A program made the position numbers and the translations under genes. From SIAQ01 sp963767835 (GTDB lineage Bacteria; Planctomycetota; Planctomycetia; Gemmatales; Gemmataceae): DNA of 64,000 bases. Under the pieces are notes generated by a model. The model ran no database searches. It saw only the letters and a list, made by a program, of their open reading frames with translations, and was not told the DNA's origin. Shown here one piece after another: positions 25,636-35,173 of the stretch; within the stretch, counting starts at the first letter, position 1, and each line of letters starts with the position of its first letter. Where the stretch lies: the NCBI GenBank assembly GCA_963767835.1, contig CAVYFY010000025.1:1-64000 (forward strand). The letters are read 5' to 3'.

Positions 25636-27209
25636 TTACAGTTTACGAAACGCGGTCTTGTCGGGTGAATCGGCGCCCTCCATGCGCGCTCGGCCGTTGG
25701 CTGCCAAATGCTGCAGGAGGAAATAGACGGACTCGATGCTGTCGGGTTCGCCGGCTTTGTTGGCGACCTGCTCGGCGGTTTGCGGCGTCGCGGCAAGGGC
25801 GGCGAGCACCTTGGCTTGCAGTGCCAGGATCGAAGCCGCCGCCTTCTTGCCGGCTTCGACGCCGGGCTGGTGATACGCATTGATGCCGATCAGGCTGCCG
25901 TACAATCCGACGGCCCGCTCGAAAAGGGCGATCAACCCCCCGACAATGCGGGCATCGACGCGCGGAATCGTGATGGTCATCGATTCGCGGTCGTTTTCGA
26001 ATAGTGCAGCGCGAGTGCCGAGCAGGAAGCCGTGCAGATAATCGCCGGCCGTGGCGCCGGGCGCGACTTCGTGTTTCGATCCGCCCGACTCGAGCACGCG
26101 GATGAAGGTGGCGAAGAAGTTGTTGATGCCGTCACGGAGCTGTTGCACGTAGGCGTGCTGATCGGTTGACCCCTTGTTGCCGTAAACCACGATGCCTTGA
26201 TCGACGCGCTCGCCCTTGAGGTTCAGGCGTTTGCCGAGCGATTCCATGACGAGCTGTTGCAAGTAACGGCTGAAGAGGAGCAAGCGATCTTTGTAGGGCA
26301 GGACGACCATGTCCTTTTTGCCCTTTCCGCCGGTGGCATGATGCCACATCAGGGCCATGAGGGCAGCGGGGTTTTTCCGCACGTCATGGCTGCGCGTCGC
26401 CTGATCGCACGCCGCGGCGCCTGCGAGCATGGCGTTGATGTCGATCCCCTGCAGCGCCGCAGGCACGAGGCCGACGGCGGACAATTCGCTGGTGCGGCCG
26501 CCGATCCAATCGAACATGGGAATCCGTTTCAGCCAGCCCTGGGCCGCGGCGGTGCGATCGAGTTCCGATCCCGGCATCGTGACGGCCACGGCGCGCTTGG
26601 AGAAATCCAGCTCGGCCTTGCGAAAGGCCTCATCCACGAGCAGCATCATGTTGCGTGGCTCCGGCGTGCCGCCGCTCTTGGAAATGACGATGCACAGCGT
26701 TTCGTGCAGCCGGCTGGCGGGCTTGGCGAGCGTGCGGGCGATGCCGTCCGGATCGGTATTATCGAGGAAATCGACGGTCATCTTGTCGCTGCCGGGATTG
26801 CCGAGCGCGTCGGCCACGAACATGGGCCCGAGAGCCGAGCCGCCGATGCCCATGGACATCACGTGAGTGAAGCGGACTCCGGCCGGCGTCTTGATGCTGC
26901 CGTCATGAACCGCGGCGGCGAAGCGTTTGATCTCCGCCAGCGTGTCGCGAATCTCCGCGGCGATGGCCGGCGTCGGCGCCAGCTGCGACGCGCGCAGCCA
27001 GTAATGCCCCACCATCCGCTTCTCGTCGGGGTTGGCGATCGCGCCACGCTCCAGCGCGTCCATCGCCTCGAACGCTTGCCGCATCGGTTCGGCCATCCGG
27101 TCCATGAACCCGTCCTCAAAGCGCATGCGGCTGATGTCCAGGGTCAGCTCGAGCACGGGACCGAACACACATGCTGCTGAAATCGCTGCCACAGGTCAGG
27201 GTTGCTCAT
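25636..27209 (-). CDS. pgi: glucose-6-phosphate isomerase (N-terminal frameshift in this sequence)
   Basis: Interconverts glucose-6-P and fructose-6-P. Signatures in the main frame: HVMSMGIGGSALGPMF, VISKSGGTPEPRN, FDWIGGRTSELSAVG, VYGNKGSTDQHAYVQQLRDG and the C-terminal INAYHQPGVEAGK. The natural start is the ATG at 27209, behind AGGAG and overlapping the rpiA stop by ATGA; it reads MSNPDLWQRFQQHVCS, a typical Pgi start. Near 27160 the frame must slip by one base to join GPVLELTLDISRMRF. Without correction only an internal GTG start is available. Because the gene is otherwise intact, an assembly indel is more likely than decay. Confidence 0.9.
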
Positions 27210-27875
27210 CGCTGTTTCTCCTCAATCAACTGGAAATTGTTGCGATCTCCAATTAAGACGATGTTTGCCATGCCCAGAAACAAACCGGTGCCGACGACGC
27301 CGGGAATGGCGCGGATGTCCGATTCCAGCCGGGCCGCATCGCCAATCGGGTCGATGCCGCAATCGAGAATGTGGTTGCCGTTGTCCGTCAGGAACAAGCG
27401 GCCCTCATGAGCGAACGGCACGGGCCGGCAACCCAAGCAGGCGCAAGCGTTTTTCGCACAGCGGCAAGGCAAACGGCGTCACCTCGACCGGCAGCTTGCC
27501 GCGCGATCCCAGCCGTGCCACGAGCTTCTCATCGCCCACCAAAATCACCAACCGCCGCGATGACGCCGCCACAATCTTCTCGCGAACCAGGGCCCGGCCA
27601 TAGCCTTTGATCAAGTCAAGATTCGGATCGACCTCATCGGCGCCATCGACCGTCACATCCAATTCGTCCGCATCCGCAAGAGTCATCAGCGGAATGCCTT
27701 CTTGCCTGCACAGCCGGGCGGTTTCCTCCGAGGTCGGCACGCCCTGGATATGCCGCGCGCCATTGCGGACGCGCTCGCCCAGCGCCGAGACGAAGGCCTG
27801 CGCCGCGTGCCCCGAACCCAGGCCGATCCGCGAACCGTCGGCGATCAATTCCAGTGCTCGTTCGACGATAGTCAT
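27206..27875 (-). CDS. rpiA: ribose-5-phosphate isomerase A (frameshift near 27427)
   Basis: Interconverts ribose-5-P and ribulose-5-P. The first frame (from 27875) holds the substrate loop GLGSGHAAQAFV, GVPTSEETARL, DVTVDGADEVDPNLDLIKGY and the catalytic GRALVREKIV. The second frame supplies RPVPFAHEGRLFLTDNGNHI, LDCGIDPIGDAARLE and GVVGTGLFLGMANIVLIG, the family C-terminus. The two frames join around 27427 with a one-base slip. The combined length (about 222 residues) is normal. It is first in the minus-strand row and overlaps pgi by ATGA, so the two are translationally coupled. Confidence 0.88.
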
Positions 27876-27946
27876 GCGCGCATTCTACGGAATTGGAAGC
27901 CGAGGTGAGCCGGAAGCATGGCGGCGTGCCGATGGAAAAAAATATA

Positions 27947-28025
27947 GCCACGGATGAAACACGGATTGAACACGGATGCAGAGCAGAGTTATCCATCCGT
28001 GTTCCGTCTGTGTTTCATCCGTGGC
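27947..28025. repeat. 32-bp inverted repeat (fold-back element)
   Basis: Arms 27947-27978 and 27994-28025 pair almost completely (GCCACGGATGAAACACGGAT...), separated by 15 bases. Within each arm the unit ACACGGAT is itself repeated. It lies between divergent rpiA (minus) and the zinc-ribbon gene (plus), so it is not a simple terminator. It is of the non-coding palindromic repeat type found elsewhere in this window. Confidence 0.7.
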
Positions 28026-28189
28026 CAGATTTTTGGAGCTACTCAAATTTCATTCACGCAGCGAAAACCCATCAAGCTCCTTTGCGCGTATCGCGTTAGC
28101 AGCGGGTCGCCGCGCTCGACTTTTGAACGGCCTGGCGATAGGATCGGTGGAAGAGCAATTCAACGTGCGCATGTCTGGAAAGGGTCGCC

Positions 28190-29259
28190 ATGGCTTTCCT
28201 GGTGCAATGCCCGTTTTGTAAGCTGCAGGCCAAGGTTCCTGACCGAGCCAACGGCGCCGTGGGCCGCTGCCCGAAGTGCGCCAATTCCTTTACGCTTGCC
28301 TCGGTGGACGACAAACGTTTGCCGGAAACCGCTCCGACTGGCGGCGAACCGTCGGAGATAGAGCCGATCGATACGTCGGCCGTCGATGTCGCCATCGCCG
28401 TCGCGGCGGCAGCGGCGAAGGAACCGGCGCCGGTCGATTTGTCAAGCATCGCCGAACCGCCTCGGCCGACGCCACCGTTCCAGCCATCCGCCGCCGCCGG
28501 GCGCTCGCCTTTTTGCTGGCCGGTTGCGCTCTGTTGGCCGCTTCGATCTCCTGGCTGCGCGGCGTGGTCCTCCCCTTGATCGCGTTGGCCTTGCTGACGG
28601 GATTGACCGCCCTCGCCCTGACGCGGTTGTCCGCCCGGCCTCGGTTGTTCCTGCCCAGCGCCGGCACGCTCGCAGCAGTTTTCGTACTCGCCGTCGCCTG
28701 GCTTTTTCCATCGCTATTGGGGCCGGCCTACCAGTACCAGCGGCAACGGCGCGAGCCCGCTCCCGTCGGCTTGCAAGCGATCCCGCTCGCCGGCGCCCCC
28801 GTTTTGGCTGAGGTTCCCGAGTGGGCCGACGCCAGCCGCTACACCCTTCAGCGCGACGGCATGCGCGTGCAAATCCTCGGCGTGTCACTGCACCGGCCCG
28901 CCGTCGAGAAAGGCAAGCCGAAGCCCGACCCGGCGGAACTTTTGCTGGTGCGCGTCCGCGTCAGCCTCGAGCGCGGCGCGAAGGCCCTCCAGCGCAAAGA
29001 TCAACCGAGCCCGATTCTCACCGATGACGCGGGCAATCAACACCCCCTACGGCAAAGCGAATTCTTCGACCGCGGCGACGGCAAAAGCAAGGCCGCCCTC
29101 TTCCCCGTCCCGACGATCGAGGAAACCTTCGCCTTCGAGACGCCGGCCGAGGATTGCAAAACGCTGCGCCTCACGCTCCCCGCCGTGCGCTGGGAGGGCA
29201 AGGGCCAATTTCAGTTCATGATCCGGCTGCCGGACGAGCCGCCGCGAAAAAACAAATGA
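28190..29259 (+). CDS. zinc-ribbon membrane protein (frameshift near 28495)
   Basis: A predicted planctomycete envelope protein of about 355 residues. The first frame starts MAFLVQCPFCKLQAKVPDRA and has a CPxC...CPKC zinc ribbon in its first 32 residues, then an acidic/Ala-rich linker. After a one-base slip in a GCC-rich tract around 28495 the other frame gives two or three membrane helices (ALAFLLAGCALLAASISWL, LPLIALALLTGLTALAL, LAAVFVLAVAWLFPSLL) and an extracytoplasmic beta domain ending in FQFMIRLPDEPPRKNK. This zinc ribbon-linker-helices-domain layout is recurrent in planctomycetes; function unknown. Confidence 0.65.
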
Positions 29260-29279
29260 CGCAGAGTTTATAAGGAAGG

Positions 29280-29332
29280 CAGGAAAGCAGGAAGTGGCCA
29301 ACCCGATTTTGTCCTGCCTTCCTGCTTTCCTG
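29280..29332 (+). terminator. hairpin after the zinc-ribbon gene
   Basis: Perfect 15-bp inverted repeat, arms 29280-29294 (CAGGAAAGCAGGAAG) and 29318-29332, beginning 20 bp past the stop at 29259. The loop is 23 bases. No T run follows, so either a terminator or another fold-back repeat. Confidence 0.5.
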
Positions 29333-29500
29333 ATTGAGTTGCCTACCTATCCGAGCCCTGGAGCAAACGCGAACGCGGCTTTTTCCCGCCGCGAGGGTTC
29401 TGGTTAAAAATAAATGAGTTTCGGAAATGTGCTTGAACACGGTTTCCGGCCCGCCATAATAGGCCCTGAGTTTTCCTTGGCCCCAGAAAGGAATTTGCCC

Positions 29501-30679
29501 ATGCCCAATTTTTTGAATGCGATCCTCGCATTCTCAGCTTGGATTCGCAAAGCAATTTCGATCGGGAACGACCCGCCGCGGCTGTGCCAGCGCACGCTCA
29601 CTCGTAAACCCGGTGCCGAGCCGCGCCGAGCCTTTTCGCTGCTCGAGGTTCTCGTCGTCCTCGCGATCATCGCGATTCTGGTCGGCATGTTGCTGCCGGC
29701 CGTACAGCGGGTGCGCGAGTCGGCATCGCAGACGGTGTGCCGCAACAATCTCAAGCAAATCGCGCTGGCGGTGCTGCAATACGAAGTCGCTCACAAGACG
29801 CTGCCGCCGGCGGGGACGGGCTATGGTTGGTGTTATTGCACCTATGTTCCGGAGCCTTGCCTGCCCGATCCGCATATTGTCAATCAAAATGGGTTATCGT
29901 TGCTTTTGAGCTACCTCGGCCAGGAATCGCTGGATGCGAAGCTTGACCGCAGCAAGGCATTCTCGCTCGCCGTGAGCCCATATGACGGGAGTTGGCCGAT
30001 GGCGCCCGGCAACACTAACCCCAACGGATACAATCCGACACAGAACGGAGCGTCTTTCACGCCAGCTGACACGGACCTCGTGAACAACACCAACCTCGCG
30101 TTAATGGGAACGCCGCAGGCGATTTTTCGCTGCCCCTCAGATTTCGGCGACCCTGTGATCCCCGCGGACCCTTTGCCGAGTCCGCCATTCACCCCAACCT
30201 ACGGGCCGGGAGGCCAATTCACTGGGGCCAAGACGGATTACGATTTCGTCGCGTATGCCGACGGGGATATTGACGCTTGCAACTCCTGGGGTTACGTGCC
30301 AAACCCGGTGGGTGGAAACGCGCAGTGCATGTTCGGGCAGAACAGCAACTGTCCGATTGCTCGTGTTACCGACGGCATGAGCAACACGCTCATGTTGGCA
30401 GAGACCGTCTTCACGACCGGCCACGGGCAGGGCTCCGCCTGGGGTTACCGTTCGTGGATGATGGCCGGGATTGACCCGTCGTACGGGATCAACAACTGGG
30501 GACAGGGCGGGCAATTGGGCACACTCCAAGCACCAAAGACAGCCGGCAGCTTGCATCCCGGAGGTTGCTTCTTCGCAATGGGGGACGGCAGCGTGCGCTG
30601 GATTAGCCAAAGCGTCGGTGCCGGGATCCTTTACGATTTATCGACGATCGCTGACGGCACCGCGCCTCCAATTGAATAG
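29501..30679 (+). CDS. DUF1559 prepilin-type N-terminal cleavage protein
   Basis: A 392-residue type II secretion/type IV pilin-like protein of the planctomycete-expanded DUF1559 family. The start at 29501 (MPNFLNAILAFS) has an AAAGGAA site. The prepilin motif RRAFSLLEVLVVLAIIAILV-GMLLPAVQRVRESA is at residues about 43-77 (cleavage before F, Glu+5), followed by CRNNLKQIALAVLQYEVAH. The C-terminal H-x9-DG signature is present as LHPGGCFFAMGDGSVRWIS. These proteins are exported and processed by a prepilin peptidase; their function is unknown. The next gene starts 46 bp downstream. Confidence 0.93.
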   Translation: MPNFLNAILAFSAWIRKAISIGNDPPRLCQRTLTRKPGAEPRRAFSLLEVLVVLAIIAILVGMLLPAVQRVRESASQTVCRNNLKQIALAVLQYEVAHKTLPPAGTGYGWCYCTYVPEPCLPDPHIVNQNGLSLLLSYLGQESLDAKLDRSKAFSLAVSPYDGSWPMAPGNTNPNGYNPTQNGASFTPADTDLVNNTNLALMGTPQAIFRCPSDFGDPVIPADPLPSPPFTPTYGPGGQFTGAKTDYDFVAYADGDIDACNSWGYVPNPVGGNAQCMFGQNSNCPIARVTDGMSNTLMLAETVFTTGHGQGSAWGYRSWMMAGIDPSYGINNWGQGGQLGTLQAPKTAGSLHPGGCFFAMGDGSVRWISQSVGAGILYDLSTIADGTAPPIE

Positions 30680-30725
30680 TGTGTCCGAACCTTGGGAACT
30701 CATTGACCGCTTAGGAGAATTCACC

Positions 30726-33700
30726 ATGCCCGTCCGCCTCCGCTCGCTTTTCGCCAGAATCCTTGGTCGCCCATCGGCGGGCCCAGTTCGCAAGCACCGC
30801 TGCTCCTGGAAGCCCTCGAGGAGCGCTTCGCACCTGCGATCCTCGGGGCCGCCGCCGCCTGGCCAACCTTCGAGGAAAACGATCAACGCACCGGTGCAGT
30901 GGACGTCGGCGCGGTCATCAATGACCCGGTAATTCTTTGGAACAACGGCCAGCAAGGGCCCGATGGCTCACCTGCAATCGGCGGTGCAGGAACCGTACGT
31001 GTCCATTGTAGCCCAGAATTAGGGGGAAACACCTGCTATATTACGATATTACACCTATTCATTATAGGTGTTATATCTTATCACAAATAGGCAAACTATC
31101 TTAGGTTTGCTGCAATCCCTCTGCTAGAATGGACATGTACCAGGAACCAGCGCCATTGGCGGCGTGCCGATCTACTCGCCATCGACCGCCAAGGTTTACG
31201 CCTCCGACGATGCCACCGGAGTGGCACTTCCGCAACCTGCTGCGACCCCCGAAGGCGACTTTACCTTAGACTCCGTTTTGCCCAACCCGACGGTCGATGC
31301 TGGCGGCTACATTTATGTCAGCCAGCTGCGGTCAGTCCAGAAGGATTTGCCCAACGGCAGCGTCGCCTGGACCTCCCGCCGCTCCTGGACGACCCCAAGC
31401 TTGTCGTGACCACCGACCCTTTCGTTCCCAATCCGATGCCGGGGCCCGGACCACAAGGGCCGATAAACATGGTATATTTCGGCGGCTCCGACATGCCCGG
31501 CGTTTCCGGCCGCGTTGCCGCCCTTACCGATGGGGGCGCGCCGTCATGGGATACGCCGCTGGAAGGGACGCCCGTCTCGATATCTTCGTCCATAACCGGG
31601 GCCGAACTCTACGTCGTGGCGACCACCAATGGCAGCTACTACGACTCCACTACCCACACCGAGGTAGTCCCCGGCACTCGAATCTACGACCTCGACGCGA
31701 CCACCGGCCTTGTCAATTGGGCGTCGTACCTTTCGCCGTCGGAGGCCCCAATCGGCCACAACGCAATTGTCTTGAATCCTGGCATAGGGGCCCCGGCCGC
31801 GTACCTTTATTACGTTGCGGGTGGAAACCTTCTGCAGTTGGACCCCGCAGACGGGCATATCCTACACTCGACCAACGTCGGCAGCGGACACTTTTCGTCC
31901 ATGAACCTTTTCGCCCCTCCGGTCGGAGACGGCATTGTGTACGTGGCCAGCGGTATGGGCGGCTCGATCTCCGCCTTCGACGCGGTCACGCTCGCCCCGC
32001 TTTGGACGTTTAACGCCAGCGGCGCCACTTTGAACAGTCCCGCTCTTGCCATTCCTCCGGCCGGGGCTCCCGCGCTTTACTTCGTGAGCACGCGCGGCAA
32101 CGTTTATTCCGTGAACGCGATCAACGGCATCGAAAATTGGGACCTAAACATCAACCCCACCGGACCGCCCCTCGGCTCCGCCACGGTGATCGACGGGGAC
32201 GACGACATCATCCTCGATATCCCCAACGACGGCGTCGTCAACATTACCGACGGCGGCGGCGCCCCCGCCGGGCCCACCGACGGCGGGGTTACGACCTATG
32301 CGGGTCCGTCCCACGTCACGGTCAGCGTTGGAAGCGTGCTCGTGGCTGGGGCGCCGGCCGTCGTGGTTGCCAGCGTGACCTCCGATTACACCACCACCGA
32401 CGATCCCACCGGCTCGGTCGATTTCTTTGCCAACGGCGTCTGGATCGGCAACGCGCCCATCGACGGTTCGGGCGATGCCACCCTCGACACCACCGACCTT
32501 CCGGCCGGCTCGGACGACATTACCGCGACCTATTCCGGCGATCCCAATTTCGACTCGGCGACCGATTCCATCACCGCGACCGTCGATTCAGCGAACAATA
32601 CGACCGACCTTACTTATTCGGTGTCAAGCTCCCCATTGACTTTCAGCGATTCGGCCACCTTGACGGCGACGATTGACCCGACGACTTCGGGCGGTGCGAC
32701 CCCGACCGGAACGGTCACCTTCTTCGACGCGGGAACCGCCATTGCCAGCGCCACGCTCGGCGGCGGGGGCGTTGCCAGCGCAAGCCTGAACAATCTCCCG
32801 GCCGGCGACAACGCCATCACCGCGACTTACTCGGGCGACACGAATTACACCGGCAGCACCAGCAGCGAAATGGACGTGGCCGTGGCGCAGGCCACGCCAA
32901 CCGTTACCGTCACCGATGCCAGCGGCCCCTACACCGGCAGCACCTTCGACGCAACCGCGCTGGTCGCCGGGACGCTCACCGGCGTGGACGACACGCTAGT
33001 CAGCGCCCACCCTGACCTATTACGTCGGCACCGGCACTTCGGGAACCGAGCTTTCGGATTCGCCGAGCGGCCCCGGCACCTACACCGTGGTCGCAATTTT
33101 CGGTGGCAGCCTTGATTACGGCACTGCAAGCGCCCAGGCTACCTTTCAGATCGAGCCGACCGTGACCGGCGTCGTCATCAATCAAAATATCTCGGCGCTG
33201 TACAATGCCGCGGGCCAGACGGCCGCAGGCGTCGAGCGGTCGATGGTGGATGATTTGGTCTACACCTTCAGCACGCCGGTGAACATCACGAGCGCGGCGA
33301 CCGATCCCAGCGTGTTCACGGTGGCGGTGGCGTCCGGTTGGACGGGGACGGTGCCGACGCTGAGCTGGGCAGCCGTCGCGGGGTCTGGCGGCACGCAATG
33401 GGCCGTCAGCTTCAGCGGCAGCGGCGTCACCGGCGGCTCCATCGCCAACGGCTGCTACACCATCACCATCAGCGATCCGTCCGCCATCACCGCCGTCGCC
33501 GACGGCCAAGCCGTCAGCCTGACAAGCAGCGGCATCGGCGGCGCGACCCAATCGTTCTTCCGCCTGTACGGCGACATCAATGCCGATAAGTTCGTCAACG
33601 GCGCCGACAACATCAAGTTTAATCAAGCCCTGACGACCTACAACGCGGCCTTCGATTTCAACGCGGACGGCTACGTGAACAGCACCGACACGACGCAGTT

Positions 33701-33749
33701 CGATGACGACCTGACGCTGAACTACAGCGGCTTCACGACGACGATTTAG
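30726..33749 (+). pseudogene. exported propeller/Ig/dockerin-like protein gene, broken by a MITE and frameshifts
   Basis: The start at 30726 (MPVRLRSLFARILGRPSAGP) leads after a slip near 30785 into PLLLEALEERFAPAILG, the N-terminal motif of large planctomycete exported proteins. PQQ-like propeller blades follow (IYDLDATTGLVNWASYL, ISAFDAVTLAPLWTFN, YSVNAINGIENWDLN), then two Ig-like Big_3 repeats (ITATYSGDPNFDSATDS, ITATYSGDTNYTGSTSS), and a C-terminal dockerin-like pair of EF-hand loops (LYGDINADKFVNGAD and FDFNADGYVNSTD). Frames must be joined near 30785, 31378 and 33005, and a 146-bp MITE sits at 30995-31140. The MITE is a true interruption; the slips could be sequence errors. The product was probably a cell-surface protein. 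Confidence 0.7.
30987..31148. mobile_element. 146-bp MITE with 8-bp target-site duplication
   Basis: An AT-rich insert at 30995-31140 has terminal inverted repeats GTACGTGTCCATTGTAGC (left) and, on the complement of the right end, GTACATGTCCATTCTAGC (2 mismatches in 18). It is flanked by a perfect direct repeat CAGGAACC (30987-30994 and 31141-31148). The centre holds a second palindrome with 14-bp arms (GATATTACACCTAT type). Removing the insert and one CAGGAACC rejoins the host frame exactly (...GGAGT-SAIGGVPIY...). It encodes no protein, so it needs a transposase in trans. Parent family not identified. Confidence 0.85.
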
Positions 33750-33750
33750 A

Positions 33751-34890
33751 TCAATGGGGATGTTCATTGGTAGGCGCCGCCGGCAGGGCGCCGAGGTGGG
33801 GGGAGCGTGCCGCCCACGGGCTTTTTTGCCAGTTGTCCACCGGCGGCTGGTCTGGCTGAAACGGGGGCAGCTGAAACTGAAAGTGGGCGGCCAGCGCATT
33901 GACGAACGGCTCGTATAGCTCGCGCAGCTCCGTCAGGGCCTTCGCGACGGCGGCTTCATCGCGCAGCGGAATCCCGGCCGCGCGCAGCGTGCTCAGCAAG
34001 CGCGCCAGCTCGGCGGCCGACAGGCGGTCGGTGGGGGCCAGCGGTGGCTTTTGAAACACCAGCCCCAAATCGATCGCCGCGTGCCGGGCCATGGCGAACG
34101 TCAACCGCGCTTGATAACTGTTCGGGCCATCGACCCCCGCGATCACCAGTGCCGACGTGTCCAGCATCATCGTCAGCGCCGCCACCCACGATTGATTGTC
34201 GTGCTGGGAGCGGTAGTAGCTCAGCACGGGATAGGACAAATGGCTTTCGAGCAGCTCTGCGGCCCAGCGTTCCCAGTCGGCGAGCAAGCGGTCCGCGTTC
34301 GCACAGGCCTGCGATTCCGCCATCCGCTTGAGGAATTCGCCGGCCGTGGGGGGCGAGCCGGCGCGGGCGTCGAGCATCGAGATGGTGATCTCACGGCGTG
34401 AAAATGCCTGGTAGAGCACGGGCAGGTAGCTGATGATGATCGCCAGAAAGCCGAAGCCGAGCCCCGCCTCGATCACGCCGAGCGCTCGTCCGAAAGGGCC
34501 AACCGGCACAAGATCGCCGTAGCCGAGCGTGAAGAAGGTCGAGCCGCTGAAATATAGGTGAGCGCCAAAGCTATCGTCAGCGTTGTGTTCCACGGCAAGC
34601 GCCGTGCCGAGCGACCAGTGCAAGAGAGCGAAGCCGAAAATCAGGCCGATCGCCCAGACGATCACCAGGCCCAGGAGTGAAAGGGGGCCGAAGATGCTGA
34701 GCCAGGCATTGCGCCAATGGCCGGGCGGAAGTTTCGTTGCCGTGCCGCTCCACACCATCCAGGCGGAGCGATAATACAGGCGGGCAAGCCGCAGTGAATG
34801 GCGGACGCGGCGGGGGAGGATCATGGTTTCGAAGGTGTCGATGAAGACGATGGCGATTATGACCACCGCGATGAATGCGACCGCTGCCAT
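33751..34890 (-). CDS. two-transmembrane potassium channel family protein
   Basis: A 379-residue membrane protein. After an N-terminal helix (MAAVAFIAVVIIAIVFIDTF) come further hydrophobic segments and the pore: SFGAHLYFSGSTFFTLGYGD-LVPVG, with the K+ selectivity filter TLGYGDL, then the inner helix LGVIEAGLGFGFLAIIISYL. The remaining 210 residues are cytoplasmic, helical, without a recognisable RCK/TrkA domain. Such ion-channel proteins conduct K+ or act as osmosensors. Its stop lies 1 bp from the end of the convergent exported-protein gene. Confidence 0.85.
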   Translation of the reverse strand: MAAVAFIAVVIIAIVFIDTFETMILPRRVRHSLRLARLYYRSAWMVWSGTATKLPPGHWRNAWLSIFGPLSLLGLVIVWAIGLIFGFALLHWSLGTALAVEHNADDSFGAHLYFSGSTFFTLGYGDLVPVGPFGRALGVIEAGLGFGFLAIIISYLPVLYQAFSRREITISMLDARAGSPPTAGEFLKRMAESQACANADRLLADWERWAAELLESHLSYPVLSYYRSQHDNQSWVAALTMMLDTSALVIAGVDGPNSYQARLTFAMARHAAIDLGLVFQKPPLAPTDRLSAAELARLLSTLRAAGIPLRDEAAVAKALTELRELYEPFVNALAAHFQFQLPPFQPDQPPVDNWQKSPWAARSPHLGALPAAPTNEHPH

Positions 34891-35173
34891 ATTGCTGTCC
34901 CCACGGTCGTGTCATGCGACATGATGATTCGGTGCAAAAAAGCGATCGCTGCGCCGCGGCCGCCGAGGCGCCTATAATGGCAGAGTCGCCCTTGATCGCG
35001 TCCATTCGTTTCTTCGGCATTCTTGACGGTTTTTCATTGCGGTCACATTGCCTTGCGCTTATAAAGAGGACCAGGTTAGTGCGACTTCATCCTATTCAAG
35101 CGGCAGCGCCGGACAACATCGCAAAGGCGCGGGCTTGCGAATTCTTCGCCGTGTGGAAAGGAGAATCACAAGT

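Noticed and set aside
27150..27209. Programmed ribosomal frameshifting at the start of pgi
   Set aside because: No slippery heptamer plus structure is evident, and similar one-base slips occur in many unrelated genes here, so sequence error is the simpler reading.
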